Positions 47,046 to 57,071 of a stretch of 64,000 nt of DNA are shown here, piece after piece. Under the pieces are notes generated by a model that was given only the letters and a program-made list of their open reading frames with translations, had not been told where the DNA came from and did not search any database. Source of the DNA: Megalobrama amblycephala (Eukaryota > Chordata > Actinopteri > Cypriniformes > Xenocyprididae). The DNA is taken from the NCBI RefSeq assembly GCF_018812025.1, contig NC_063049.1, forward strand, positions 17,011,258 through 17,075,257, in the 5' to 3' direction. Position 1 is the first letter of the stretch; each line of letters begins with the position of its first letter. Position numbers and translations under genes: made by a program.

Positions 47046-47889
47046 TTAACCCTTAAATGCATGACTGTTTCGCCAATCATTCTTACATATTTGGGTCTTT
47101 ATCGACCCGGATCAATATCTAACACGGAAGGATCTCTACCTGTCGCGATAATATAAAACTCCTCTGATATTAGAGTAACAATTACAGAAGAATAAAATAA
47201 AGGATATTTTGTTACCTTTTGGAGCTTGAAAGGGCTCCATTTGATCAGATGTTTTATGCCATCACCACTGTCCTCATCAGAGCTCATTTCCCAGTAAATT
47301 CAGCAAATAATGGGCTAGTTTTATGTTTGAGGTCACGAATATGAGCCCATTCGCGATCTCAAACGTATTCTCAAAACTATATAATTTTCAACATCTTCAA
47401 AATCAATATTTTGATCGCTAACAGCTTCACCAGATCCATCCAGTAAGAGTTACAGTCATATTTGATTGCGTTCAGTACTTGCTCTGCAGTAAATCGCTGA
47501 GCCATTTCATGTTTGTTTTATTATTTCGTTTTCTGTCTGAATGAGTCGTCATTTCAGCATTGTGTATCAGACATTGCCACCTTGTGGAATAAAGGTGAAT
47601 TGTACTTTTTCCGTCATCTAAGATTCAATTATTGTTGTGCAGAAAAAATATACGTACACTCATACACACCTCGGGTTGTTTGCGACCCTATACAATTTTT
47701 ACACAAAATGAATGCAAAAATAGGCATTCCTTTATAATTTTATGATTTTTTTCTTGTTATATTCTTTATAATAAATTGATTGAGGAATACCAAGAAGGTT
47801 GATGTCTAACTTTAAAAAATGAATGAGGAGGAGGGTAGTGAATGACGTCCCGGGTCACTAAAGACCCGAGGTATGCATTTAAGGGTTAA
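47046..47889. mobile_element. TTAA-flanked inverted-repeat element beside the TM3-TM4 exon
   Basis: The ends are TTAA-CCCTTAAATGCATGAC and GTATGCATTTAAGGG-TTAA. A subterminal pair GGGTCTTTATCGACCCGG / CGGGTCACTAAAGACCCG is also inverted. The 844-base interior is non-coding. Its right end is 67 bases from the exon's donor. Confidence 0.78.
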
Positions 47890-47955
47890 CCCAGTGTAAA
47901 GCACTGCCCCACATCCATACACCATAAGTGCATTACTCTACACATGAGCACTTAC

Positions 47956-48217
47956 CACGCTTGCTCCACCTCGCTCTTTGGCCAGTCATGGCGGCACATG
48001 TGAGCTGTGACGTTGTTGGATTTGGTGAACTTCACCAGGGTGCTGAAGATGGGATAGGGTGTCATAATAAGGAAGGACAGAACCCAGGTAGAAGCGATGA
48101 CTTTGTAGGCGTGGGATCGGGTCTGCCATGCCCGTGACTTCAGCGGGTTGCAAATGGCACTGTACCTCTCAATGGCTATAGCCACCAGACTAAAGGTAGA
48201 TATGCAGACAGAAATTC
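47956..48217 (-). CDS. cckbr: Cholecystokinin/gastrin receptor, TM3-TM4-ECL2 exon
   Basis: This 262-base internal exon encodes TM3, the ERY version of the DRY motif (AIERYSAIC), ICL2 (SRAWQTRSHAYKVI), TM4 (ending MTPYPIF) and the second extracellular loop with the conserved disulphide cysteine (HMCRHDWP). The acceptor is ATCACAG and the donor is GTAAGT. Two bases at the start complete the glycine codon opened by the TM1-TM2 exon, and two bases at the end are completed by the TM5 exon. A TTAA-flanked inverted-repeat element ends only about 67 bases beyond the donor, so insertion has come close to the splice site without touching it. Confidence 0.93.
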
Positions 48218-49024
48218 CTGTGATAAAGCAGAAGAATGAAATATTTATTTAAAAAATTGGTACATTTACAATGTGTACAATTGCACAAACTAGAGTCTAA
48301 AGCTAAAAGATTGTATCTAAATAGTTCATCCACCAAGTTTTCTGATTCAGTTGCTCTTATCGATATATGTATTCACTGCACATCTGTTATTTTTTTTCCG
48401 AAAGCTTGACGCCTTGCAAAATTGAAAGCAACAAATCCTTAATACATTCTCCTAAAAATACAAAGCGTGAAACACATTACAAAATGGCTTTCTTGTTGGT
48501 GAACGCTGTAAAGCAAGATTTCCGAACTGCCCTTCATGTTTGAGGAATTACTGTCCTGATGCCCCAAGAGCTTTGATCTGATCTCGCCCTCCGCACCAGA
48601 GCTCAGAGCAGGGAAATTGTTCTTTGCTTTACAAATCCCCTTCCTTTTCCACCTCCTCAAAAACAAACAGTGGGAGGGAGGTTGTGGTTGGCACAGCGTG
48701 TTGGATGTGCTACCCTGTCGCACTTCGACACTGGGTGGGCCTCGGGCCACTCGCACACACTCAAGCAAATAAGATCTGCTCTCTTCTGAACTATGTCAAC
48801 TCCAGGGCCACCACCAGACAGTGACCATAATGCTGAAGAAAAACATCCTTTAAAAACGCAATCTGATCTCAAGTAGAAAACATGACAGTGTAATTGTTTT
48901 CAAGCCACTATACCTGATTCGTTTTTTTTTTTTAATTTATTTATTTTTTTGTGAATTTGTGCCCGTGACTTTTGTGCAAATGTGCTATAATATACAGTAG
49001 TCTGCTGCTGTCCTGCTGCTAGTC
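48218..49024 (-). other. Intron just upstream of the TM3-TM4 exon
   Basis: Non-coding and mostly repeat-free. The part at about 48440-48840 is of mixed composition and could hold intronic control sequence; nothing specific identifies it. Confidence 0.4.
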
Positions 49025-49982
49025 TTAAAGGTGCCCAAGAATGCTTTTTCACAAGATGTAATATAAGTCTAAGGTGTCTCCTGAACGTGTCTGTGAAGTT
49101 TCAGCTCAAAATACCCCATAGATTTTTTTAAATAAATTTTTTTAACTGCCTATTTTGGGGCATCATTAACTATACACTGATTTTTTCAGTCGCCGCCCCT
49201 TTAAATCGCGTGCCCCCTGCCTCACGAGCTCTCGACTATATTACAGCGCATTTAAAAAGTTCACACAGCTAATATAACCCTCAAATGGATCTTTACAAGA
49301 TGTTCGTCATGCATGCTGTATGCATACATCGAATCATGTGAGTAAAGTATTTATTTTGATGTTCACATTTGATTCTCTATGAGTTTGAGGCTATGCTCTG
49401 TGGCTAAAGCTAACATTACACACTGTTGGAGAGATTTATAAAGAATGAAGTTGTGTTTATGAATTATACAGACTGCAAGTGTTTAATAATGAAAATAGCG
49501 ACGGCTCTTGTCTCCGTGAATACAGTAATAAACGATGGTAACTTTAACCACATTTAACAGTACATTAGCAACATGCTAACGAAACATTTAGAAAGACAAT
49601 TCACAAATGTCACTAAAAATATCATGCTATCATGGATCATGTCAGTTATTATTGCTCCATCTGCCATTTTTCGCTGTTGTTCTTGCTTGCTTACCTTGTC
49701 TGTGCACAGATCCAGACGTTAATACTGCCTTTCCTTGTCTAATGCTTGAACATGGGCTGGCATATATGCAAATATTGGGGGCGTACACCCCGACTGTTAC
49801 GTAACAGTCGGTGTTATGTTGAGATCCGCGTGTTTTCCGGAAGTCTTTTAAACAAATGAGATTTACATAAGAAAGAGGAAGCAATGGGTTTGAAACTCAA
49901 TGTATGTCTTTTCCATGTACTGAACTCTTGCTATTCAACTATGCCAAGATAAATTCAATTTTTCATTCGAGGGCACCTTTAA
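49025..49982. mobile_element. TTAA-flanked inverted-repeat element, AGGTGCCC type, copy 1
   Basis: The ends are TTAA-AGGTGCCCAAGAATG and CGAGGGCACCT-TTAA. An internal palindrome CCGACTGTTACGTAACAGTC sits near 49790. A second copy in inverted orientation is at 60384-61337. No transposase frame was seen. Confidence 0.85.
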
Positions 49983-51392
49983 GGTTTTTTTTTTTTTTTC
50001 TTCTTCAATCTATTTGTGTTAAATCTGACCTTGGCATTGTATCGGTTGTTACTGGATGAGCATTGACTTTAATTTAGGGAGGTAGTGATCCATGAAAAAG
50101 TGCAGCTCAAGCTGGGTGTATTCATACGGTGAATGTGATTTCACCAAGTACGACATGTTCTTGGATCAACATCTTTGTTGATCCTGGAACAATATTCCAC
50201 TCAACCAATCAGATTTAAGGGACAAGTTTAACGTTTATGTCAAGTTTAGGCTTGCATGTCAACAAACAAAAATCGGCACACTGCCACTGCTGCTCTCAAA
50301 ATTTATTGAAAAGACAATGTTTCGACCAAAAAGGTCTTCGTCAGGTCAGGCAAACAGTAAAAGTTTAGGCTTGCAACCAGGATTAGGTGCTTCTACATCA
50401 ATGTTATTCACCTATCTTTCCCCTCTGATTTTAGGGATAAGTTATGGTTAGGATTAGGTTTAGGGGTAGGAATAGGGCTAAATCTAAATTTTCAGACAGG
50501 AATGTTGTTCCAGGAATATGTCTTACTTGGCAAAATCACGGTGGCCAATTTCTCAAAGCGAGAATCAGTTCCAAAATCTGACATCCTAGTAAATGTATTT
50601 CAAATAAACAGCAGTCTCATGTACAAATTTGACTTGCATTATATATATATATTGGTTCACTGGTTTATTTTTACAGGATGTGCTGTTTAGGAGCCAACAA
50701 CTGGGATCCTGTACAAAGAGATGTACAGGAAACACCAAATAAATTAACTCTATCCTCACCAGCTTTTTTTAAAGTTGCCAGCCACCATTAGTGTTTTTGA
50801 TCATTTTCACAAAAAAAATAATAGCTCCCAGAGCCAATTTCTGAACATGCAGTACATAAAAAGAACGAACAGAGCCTCTGCTTAAAAAAAAAAAAAAAAA
50901 GTTTTATTCTAGCTTCATTCAAAAAGCTGAGAATTTTATTTTTTTTTTTTCCCAAAGACTGCAACATGCATAAGCAATGCTTTTGTCGTTTGTTTCTGCT
51001 TCTTTTTTGACTGTTTTAATCTGGACATTCTCGACTCTTTCCGAAGATGTGTAATAGCACTCCCTACCATATAACAGTGAAAACAAGACTTTGTTACAAT
51101 GATATATATACGTACTCTAGTAATAACTATAAATTATGCATCTAACCCTGAACCAAACTCTAATCCTAACCCTAACCCTATAGTAAGTACATGTTGTTAA
51201 ATATCACTTAAGTATTTAATGTATAATTACACTGTAATAAGGACACTTTGAAATAAAGTGCAACCACACTTTGTTTTAAAAAGTAATTGTGATGTGGTTG
51301 ATTGGCTCATGAATATTAATTAGATCATGGATATTAGATATGCACACAATTCGTTTAAAATGACTTTTGAATGTTTTGATATAAAATTGACA
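49983..51392. other. Intronic non-coding DNA
   Basis: No exon was seen. It includes a repeat fragment near 50270-50345 (GACAATGTTTCGACCAAAAA), two poly-A/T tracts near 50884 and 50938, and a short CCTAACCCTAACCCTA patch at about 51165-51180. Confidence 0.5.
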
Positions 51393-52395
51393 TTAAAGCT
51401 GCTGTAGGTAACTTTTGTAAAAAAAATATTTTTTACATATTTGTTAAACCTGACATTATGTCCTGACAGTAGAATATGAGACAGATAATCTGTGAAAAAA
51501 TCAAGCTCCTCTGGCTCCTCCCAGTGGTCCTATTGCCATTTACAGAAATACACCGCTCCCGGTAAGAAACAACCAATCAGAGCCAGGAGGTGTGTCTTAG
51601 CAGTGTCAATCAATCAAGCTCGCGTGCGCGCTGATCACACTCCTGTCATGCACAGTGTACAGGCGTCAAATTCAAGATTACCGGTGTGCCGCAGCTTTGC
51701 TTATGGCGAAATAAAACGATGTTATATGCAAAGGACCACCCTGAAATCTACAAGAAACCATGCCATACATAATTTGTCAGTCCTGTTTTGAAATTATCTT
51801 AGTTGTGTAGTTCTTAAAAAATTAAACAAATCAAGCAGGGATACTTACTTGTCAAGCAGAAATGTGGCTGACTCTGCATCGGTTTTTAATCCGTTCAGGA
51901 TACATAGCTCCCTCCACCTCGGAAAAGCCGCTCCGATATTTACCCTCGTTTTATTTCGGGCTCTATCTAATTCTTTCTTTTTGGCTTTTTTATCATCGTC
52001 ATCTGTCTTTTTCCGTTTACCCGTCTTTATTTTATGAGCAGGTGCCACTCGAGGAATTGGCAGTTTGGATTGTTTTTCCGCCATAAGCAAAGCTGCGGCA
52101 CACCGGTAATCTTGAAGCCTGTATGCGCTGGCGCTGTGTATGGGAGGGGTGAGATCAGCGCGCACGCGAGCTTGATTGATTGACACTGCTAAGACGCTCC
52201 TCCTGGCTCTGATTGGTTGTTTCTTACCGGGAGCGGTGCATTTCTGCAAATGGCAATAGGGCCACTGGGAGGAGCCAGAGGAGCTTGATTTTTTCACAGA
52301 TTATCTGTCTCATATTCTACTGTCAGGACATAATGTCAGGTTTAACAAATATGTAAAAAAAATTTTTTTACAAAAGTTACCTACAGCAGCTTTAA
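51393..52395 (-). mobile_element. TTAA-flanked element with about 310-bp inverted repeats (Kolobok-like)
   Basis: TTAA stands at both ends (51393-51396, 52392-52395). Inverted repeats of about 310 bases begin AGCTGCTGTAGGTAACTTTT and are near-identical over their length. Between them about 370 bases encode a lysine-rich open stretch on the minus strand that ends at a splice donor. TTAA targets and long inverted repeats fit Kolobok- or piggyBac-type elements; without a catalytic domain the superfamily is uncertain. Confidence 0.82.
51845..52083 (-). pseudogene. Orphan first exon in the TTAA element
   Basis: From an ATG at 52083 at the inner edge of the right inverted repeat, the minus strand encodes a basic segment (KTGKRKKTDDDDKKAKKKEL) followed by RNKTRVNIGAAFPRWREL and LKTDAESATFLLD, and then meets a consensus donor (AA then GTAAGT) near 51850. 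The TRVNIG..F.RW..L pattern occurs, as I recall, in N-terminal parts of fish transposon or transposon-derived proteins. No second exon follows inside the element. A longer reading of the frame starts inside the inverted repeat and is less likely to be real. Confidence 0.55.
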
Positions 52396-52786
52396 CTGTT
52401 GTTTTGGCCATCGGGTCTGTAGCAGAGTATTGCTTATATACAGCTAAAAACAACTTGCTCAGTTTACTTTGTTAATATTATATACTACAACACAGTATTT
52501 TTGTCACAGATTCATTTAATTGTGCACACTTAAATTTGTAAAAAAAAAAAATGAAAAAAAGTTACTTTTTACCATTTTTACCAATGTTACAATTTGTGTT
52601 GCACTACATGAATCATTAGCGTTAACTGAACATGGGCAGAGAAGTTTCCCTCATGCTTTGCATGGGACTAAATGGGCAGAGTAAATGTTGAAATTAAGTG
52701 TTATCTTATGGTTTTTGATCAAGATGAAAAGGGGAAAGTTGATAGTGTTTACTGTTCTGTTATGTTGGTGATTTATGATAGTTTCT
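52396..52786. other. Intronic DNA between two transposons
   Basis: No gene or repeat was recognised. Its last bases before GTT at 52787 form the left flank of the DIRS insertion site. Confidence 0.5.
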
Positions 52787-53032
52787 GTTCCCTTTCGATA
52801 CTTCACTCGTACTGCGTATGGGGAAAGGTCTCCCTTTTTCCCCGCAACTGAAGCCTTTTCAATAACGCAGTGTAACTGCACCGTCATTGGTTCACTCATA
52901 GACAAGTTGTTGAACCAATGACGGCGCGGCATAGCTGCGCGGCCTATGGCGACAAAGCGCGCGAATATTCCCGCCGAAATGGGCGGGGTTAAGGGCTATA
53001 TAAGCCGGCGTTTCGCCATAGGATTTCAGTGT
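52787..53032 (+). repeat. Left inverted terminal repeat of the intact DIRS element
   Basis: It is the reverse complement of 58359-58628 apart from the outermost tip, which is specific to each end as is usual in DIRS elements. It begins GTTCCCTTTCGATAC. It also carries shorter internal palindromes, for example around the CATTGGTT / AACCAATG pair, and a TATA box near its inner end. Confidence 0.92.
52997..53003 (+). promoter_or_regulatory. TATA box in the left DIRS repeat
   Basis: TATATAA lies about 35 bases inside the inner boundary of the left repeat and about 430 bases before the gag-like start, which suits transcription of the element. Because the repeat is inverted, the same box at 58388-58394 points inward from the other end, so antisense transcription is possible. 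Position and sequence only; no start site was mapped. Confidence 0.55.
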
Positions 53033-53425
53033 TTTTCTCCTTCAGCGACGACCTCATCATCTCCTCGCTGATCTCCGCCTGAAGCCGAGAAGCTCGCCGC
53101 CTTCCTGACTGCTCTCGCCGCCGTCTGAAGAGGCTCCCGCAGCGGACTCGCCTGGACTCGCCGGACTGAGGACAGCGCCGGCGCCCTCTCCGACTGCAGC
53201 GTCAGCGCCGTCGCCGAGTCGCCGCCTCCCGCTTCCCGCTCCCGGCCGCTTCCTGTGTGTCCCCTGCCGCCATCCGGCGCGCCGTCTTGAGAGCTTCACC
53301 GCGGCTTAACGCCGCTCTAAAAGAGCGTATTTCAGCGGTTTTCACCGCTTCTAGAGCTTCCGCGGCCCTCGCCGCTCTAAAAGAGCCACCCAAGTGCCGT
53401 TTTCACGGCAACGGCGTCTTCTCAG

Positions 53426-54922
53426 ATGCCCCGCCACTCGTGTGGCACGTGCAGGGCCCCCCTGCACGACGGTGATGGTCACAGCGAGTGCGTCGCTTGC
53501 CTGGGCAAGCCCCATGCAGACGGCGCGCTCGCTGGGGACTCATGCCCGCACTGCGAGTGCATGAGTCTCAGTTCCCTGCGCTCGCGGGTCGCCTTCTTCA
53601 CGGAGGGTGATCTCGCCGCTCGCGCCCTCCCGTCTACTTCCTCCCGCGAGCCGGCTAGGAAGAGACAGCGGGGCAGAGCGACTCAGCGCCAGGAGATAGG
53701 CGAGCTCACGCCGGCCCAGCTCCCGCGTGCCTCGCCCTCTCCTCCGAGGGAACCCTCTCCTGTCCTGTTCTCTCGGCCTGAGCAGCGTCCCTCTGCGGAA
53801 GCGAGTGACCTCGTCTCATTCGGTGGAACAGACGACGAGCAGGACGACTCCATGTCTCTTGCGGCTTCCGAAGCAGAAGTGTGGGCTGGCGAATCGGACG
53901 ATCCCGCCCCCCCGCCTCCCTTGGAGCCCATTGAACATGGCCAGGGCATGGATGCCGAGCTCTTCCGCATCCTATCCAGAGCCGTAGAAGAGCTGGACCT
54001 CGACTGGGCCCCACCAGAGGAGCCGTCGCGCAGTCGCCTCGACGAGTGGTTCCTGCCTGGCCGCCGCCAAGCCCCTCGCCAGCGAGCAGCGCCCTTTTTT
54101 CCCGAGGTCCACGAGGAGCTGACGAAGTCGTGGCGCGCCCCGTACTCCGCCCGCCTTCATACCACGCACCGCTCCGCCCTCACTGCCGTCGACGGCGCCG
54201 AGGAAAAGGGATATGAGCACCTGCCACCCCTTGATGAAGCAGTGGCCGCTCACCTCTGCCCTCCCGCGGCTGTGGGATGGAAAACTAAGAGGTCACTCCC
54301 TTCCAAGCCCTGCCGGACTACTTCCACCTTAGCTGGTCGAGCTTACACTTCGGCAGGACAGGCCGCCTCTGCGCTACACTCCATGGCCATATTCCAAGTC
54401 TTCCAGGCCAAACTCCTCCGCTCTCTGGACGAGTCTGGGATTGACGCGCCGGCTTTCAAGGACCTTCGCAGCGCCACTGACCTTGCCCTGCGAGCCACGA
54501 AGGCTACGGCTCAGGCCATCGGCCGTTCCATGGCCAGCCTGGTAGTGTTGGAGCGCCACCTGTGGCTTAACTTGACGGAGATCAAGGACAATGACAAGAC
54601 GGCCTTCTTAGACGCCCCGGTCTCTCCCTCTGGTCTCTTCGGCCCTGCAGTGGATGGCTTCACTGAGCGCTTCACAGCGGCACAGAAATCGTCTCAGGCC
54701 ATGAGACATTTCCTGCCAAAGCGCTCCAGCTCTGCTTCCAGCCGCCCCAGGACTGCGCCGGCTCAGCAGCACAAGCCCGATCCACCCGCAGCACCGAAAC
54801 AGTCAGCGCCACCCAAGGAGCAACGCCAGCGCTCGCGCTCTGCCAAGCGCTATCCCTTCCCGAGACGCCAGGGACCCCGGCCCAGGATTGTGCTGGACCC
54901 GGTGCCTCCGAAGTCATCCTGA
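53426..54922 (+). CDS. DIRS gag-like protein (498 aa)
   Basis: This is the putative structural protein of the DIRS element, thought to bind the RNA intermediate. Residues about 4-46 hold three CxxC pairs (CGTC, CVAC, CPHC) with intervening histidines, a likely zinc-binding module. The middle (about 90-190) is rich in Ser, Pro and acidic residues. About residues 230-360 form the segment also found in the decayed copies here (PEVHEEL, GAEEKGYEHLPPLDEAVAAHLCP). The last 90 residues are basic and Gln/Pro-rich. The ATG at 53426 is the first in frame before the cysteine module. Its end overlaps the RT frame by 35 bases in another frame. The function is inferred from position and family, not from a recognised catalytic domain. 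Confidence 0.85.
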   Translation: MPRHSCGTCRAPLHDGDGHSECVACLGKPHADGALAGDSCPHCECMSLSSLRSRVAFFTEGDLAARALPSTSSREPARKRQRGRATQRQEIGELTPAQLPRASPSPPREPSPVLFSRPEQRPSAEASDLVSFGGTDDEQDDSMSLAASEAEVWAGESDDPAPPPPLEPIEHGQGMDAELFRILSRAVEELDLDWAPPEEPSRSRLDEWFLPGRRQAPRQRAAPFFPEVHEELTKSWRAPYSARLHTTHRSALTAVDGAEEKGYEHLPPLDEAVAAHLCPPAAVGWKTKRSLPSKPCRTTSTLAGRAYTSAGQAASALHSMAIFQVFQAKLLRSLDESGIDAPAFKDLRSATDLALRATKATAQAIGRSMASLVVLERHLWLNLTEIKDNDKTAFLDAPVSPSGLFGPAVDGFTERFTAAQKSSQAMRHFLPKRSSSASSRPRTAPAQQHKPDPPAAPKQSAPPKEQRQRSRSAKRYPFPRRQGPRPRIVLDPVPPKSS

Positions 54923-57071
54923 TCTGCCAGGAAGGAAGAGGATGGGGAATCGTCCCGTCGCGACCGGACCACCCCAAAAGCTCCCACGAACATTTTCCCC
55001 TCCGCCTCGTTTAAATCCGGGCGTGGGAAACATGTTTCAAGTGACAGCTGGGCCCACAACTGTTGCGCCCACTCCAAACGCCGTTTTCACGGCGAACAAA
55101 TTTTTATATCATCAAAAAGAGAGCAAATTTCCTCTTCCGCTACTCTCGGTGTACAACCCCCTCAGCGGCGGTCTGTCACACGATATCATTCAACCCCTTG
55201 CCACTCGGGCCGAGGCTTGGCAGGCCATCCCCGATGTGTCAAATTGGGTCATGGGGATCGTAACTCAGGGTTACTCGCTCCAGTTTGCACGCCGGCCCCC
55301 TCGCTTCGGCGGGGTGCTTCAAACTTTGGTCAATCCGGACGACGCCCATGTCCTCCGAGCCGAAGTCATGACGTTGCTAAGAAAAGGGGCTGTGGAAATA
55401 GTTCCCCCCGCGGAAAGCGAGTCAGGCTTCTACAGCCGCTATTTTCTGGTCCCCAAGAAAGATGGTGGTCTCAGACCCATCCTGGATCTCAGACTTTTGA
55501 ATCATTCCCTCATGAGACGGAAGTTCAAAATGCTGACGCTGAAACAGATCCTCGCGCACATCTGCCCCGAGGACTGGTTCTGCTCGCTGGACCTGAAGGA
55601 TGCGTATTTTCACATCCAGATAGCCCCTCGTCACAGACGATTCTTGAGATTCGCATACGAGGGAGTGGCATACCAATATACGGTCCTGCCCTTCGGGCTG
55701 TCTCTGGCTCCTCGCACTTTCACCAAGTGCATGGACGCGGCACTTTCCCCTCTCAGACAGGCGGGAATCCGAGTCCTGAATTATCTCGACGACTGGCTCA
55801 TTCTAGCCCGTTCGCGAGTCGAGTTGGAACACCACAGATCCGTGCTCCTCAGCCATTTACAATGCCTGGGTCTCAGGGTCAACGCAACCAAGAGCTTGCT
55901 GTGCCCCACTCAACGAATCTCGTTTCTGGGAGCAGTTTTCGACTCAGTCCATATGACGGCAGTAGTCTCGCCAGAGCGCGCTCTGACGATTCAGCAGCTC
56001 ACAGCCTCAGTCAAGAACAGAGCCTGCCTCCCTCTGAAGTTTTTTCAGAGGCTGCTAGGGCTAATGGCTTCCGCCTCTCCGGTACTACAGCTCGGCCTTC
56101 TTCGGATGCGGCCTCTTCAGTACTGGTTGAAGTTCCGGGTTCCTCCCAGCGCTTGGCGGCACGGCCGCCTTCGCCTCAAGGTCAATCAGGCCTGTCTTCT
56201 AGCCCTGAAACCTTGGACGAACCCTGTATGGTTCAAGCGCGGAGTGCCCTTACAGGCGGTCTCACGAAGGACGGTGCTAGCAACAGACGCCTCCAACTCG
56301 GGTTGGGGCGCTGTGTGCGACGGCAGACCGGCCTTCGGCTCATGGAGCCAAGAGGAAAGCCATCTGCACATCAACTGTCTAGAGATGCTAGCAGTGATGA
56401 AGGCCCTTCAGTTCTTTCAGGCTCATTTGACAGGGCGTCACGTTCTAGTCCAATCGGACAGTATGACAGTGGTGTCATATTTAAACCGCCAGGGCGGTCT
56501 CTCGTCCAGCCGCTTATGCGCTCTGGCGAAACGTCTACTGGAATGGGCTCTTCCAAGGCTTCAGTCGCTCAGAGCGACTCATGTCCCTGGCAGGAACAAT
56601 CTGGGTGCAGACATGCTGTCACGGAGCAACGTCCCCTCCGACGAGTGGACGCTCCATCCCCAGGTTGTCCTCAGGATTTGGGAGCTCTTCGGGAAGGCAA
56701 AGATAGACCTCTTCGCCTCAGAAGACAACTCTCATTGCCCAACATTTTTCTCGAAGGAGGTCGACGCTCTGGCCCATTCATGGCCCAGCACGCTCCTTTA
56801 CGCTTTTCCTCCGATCGCCCTGATCCCTCAGGTCATCAGGCGCATCAGAGAAGACCAGCACAGAGTCCTTCTAGTGGCCCCGCTCTGGAGGAACCAGATT
56901 TGGTCCTCGGAGCTGTTCAAGCTCTCTCTGAGAGCCCCGTGGCCGATCCCCCTGAGACGGGACCTCCTCTCTCAGGCGAACAGGACAATCTGGCACCCAC
57001 AGCCGGAGCTCTGGGCTCTGCACCTCTGGTCCCTCGATGGGAGCCTACTAACCTCCCCAGGGACGTCCTAA
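54888..57071 (+). CDS. DIRS reverse transcriptase / RNase H (727 aa)
   Basis: This polymerase copies the DIRS RNA into DNA. Visible motifs are the RT entry motif FLVPKKDGGLRPILDLR near residues 185-203, the first catalytic aspartate in SLDLKDAYFHI, and the YLDD box near residues 299-302. They are followed by an RNase H domain from about residue 467 with ATDAS, CLEML, SDSMTV and ADMLSR carrying the acidic residues. After RNase H comes a conserved stretch (KIDLFASEDN ... YAFPPIALIP ... LLVAPLWRNQIW) that in DIRS elements has been likened to a DNA methyltransferase; I cannot confirm that here. The start is uncertain: the ATG used overlaps gag, and translation may use reinitiation or a frameshift. 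No stop or frameshift interrupts the domains. Confidence 0.92.
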   Translation: MCWTRCLRSHPDLPGRKRMGNRPVATGPPQKLPRTFSPPPRLNPGVGNMFQVTAGPTTVAPTPNAVFTANKFLYHQKESKFPLPLLSVYNPLSGGLSHDIIQPLATRAEAWQAIPDVSNWVMGIVTQGYSLQFARRPPRFGGVLQTLVNPDDAHVLRAEVMTLLRKGAVEIVPPAESESGFYSRYFLVPKKDGGLRPILDLRLLNHSLMRRKFKMLTLKQILAHICPEDWFCSLDLKDAYFHIQIAPRHRRFLRFAYEGVAYQYTVLPFGLSLAPRTFTKCMDAALSPLRQAGIRVLNYLDDWLILARSRVELEHHRSVLLSHLQCLGLRVNATKSLLCPTQRISFLGAVFDSVHMTAVVSPERALTIQQLTASVKNRACLPLKFFQRLLGLMASASPVLQLGLLRMRPLQYWLKFRVPPSAWRHGRLRLKVNQACLLALKPWTNPVWFKRGVPLQAVSRRTVLATDASNSGWGAVCDGRPAFGSWSQEESHLHINCLEMLAVMKALQFFQAHLTGRHVLVQSDSMTVVSYLNRQGGLSSSRLCALAKRLLEWALPRLQSLRATHVPGRNNLGADMLSRSNVPSDEWTLHPQVVLRIWELFGKAKIDLFASEDNSHCPTFFSKEVDALAHSWPSTLLYAFPPIALIPQVIRRIREDQHRVLLVAPLWRNQIWSSELFKLSLRAPWPIPLRRDLLSQANRTIWHPQPELWALHLWSLDGSLLTSPGTS

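Noticed and set aside
51161..51181. CCTAACCCTAACCCTA as telomeric repeat
   Set aside because: Only about three imperfect units inside AT-rich intron; too short and more likely part of a dispersed repeat.
52759..52768. GTTATGTTGG left of the DIRS element as half of a target duplication with the same word at its right border
   Set aside because: It stands about 20 bases away from the left tip; the GTT at each border explains the insertion better, so the longer match is probably chance.
55422..55676. Minus-strand frame inside the DIRS RT
   Set aside because: Antisense shadow of a GC-rich coding region; the same applies to the other minus-strand frames at 53683-54977.
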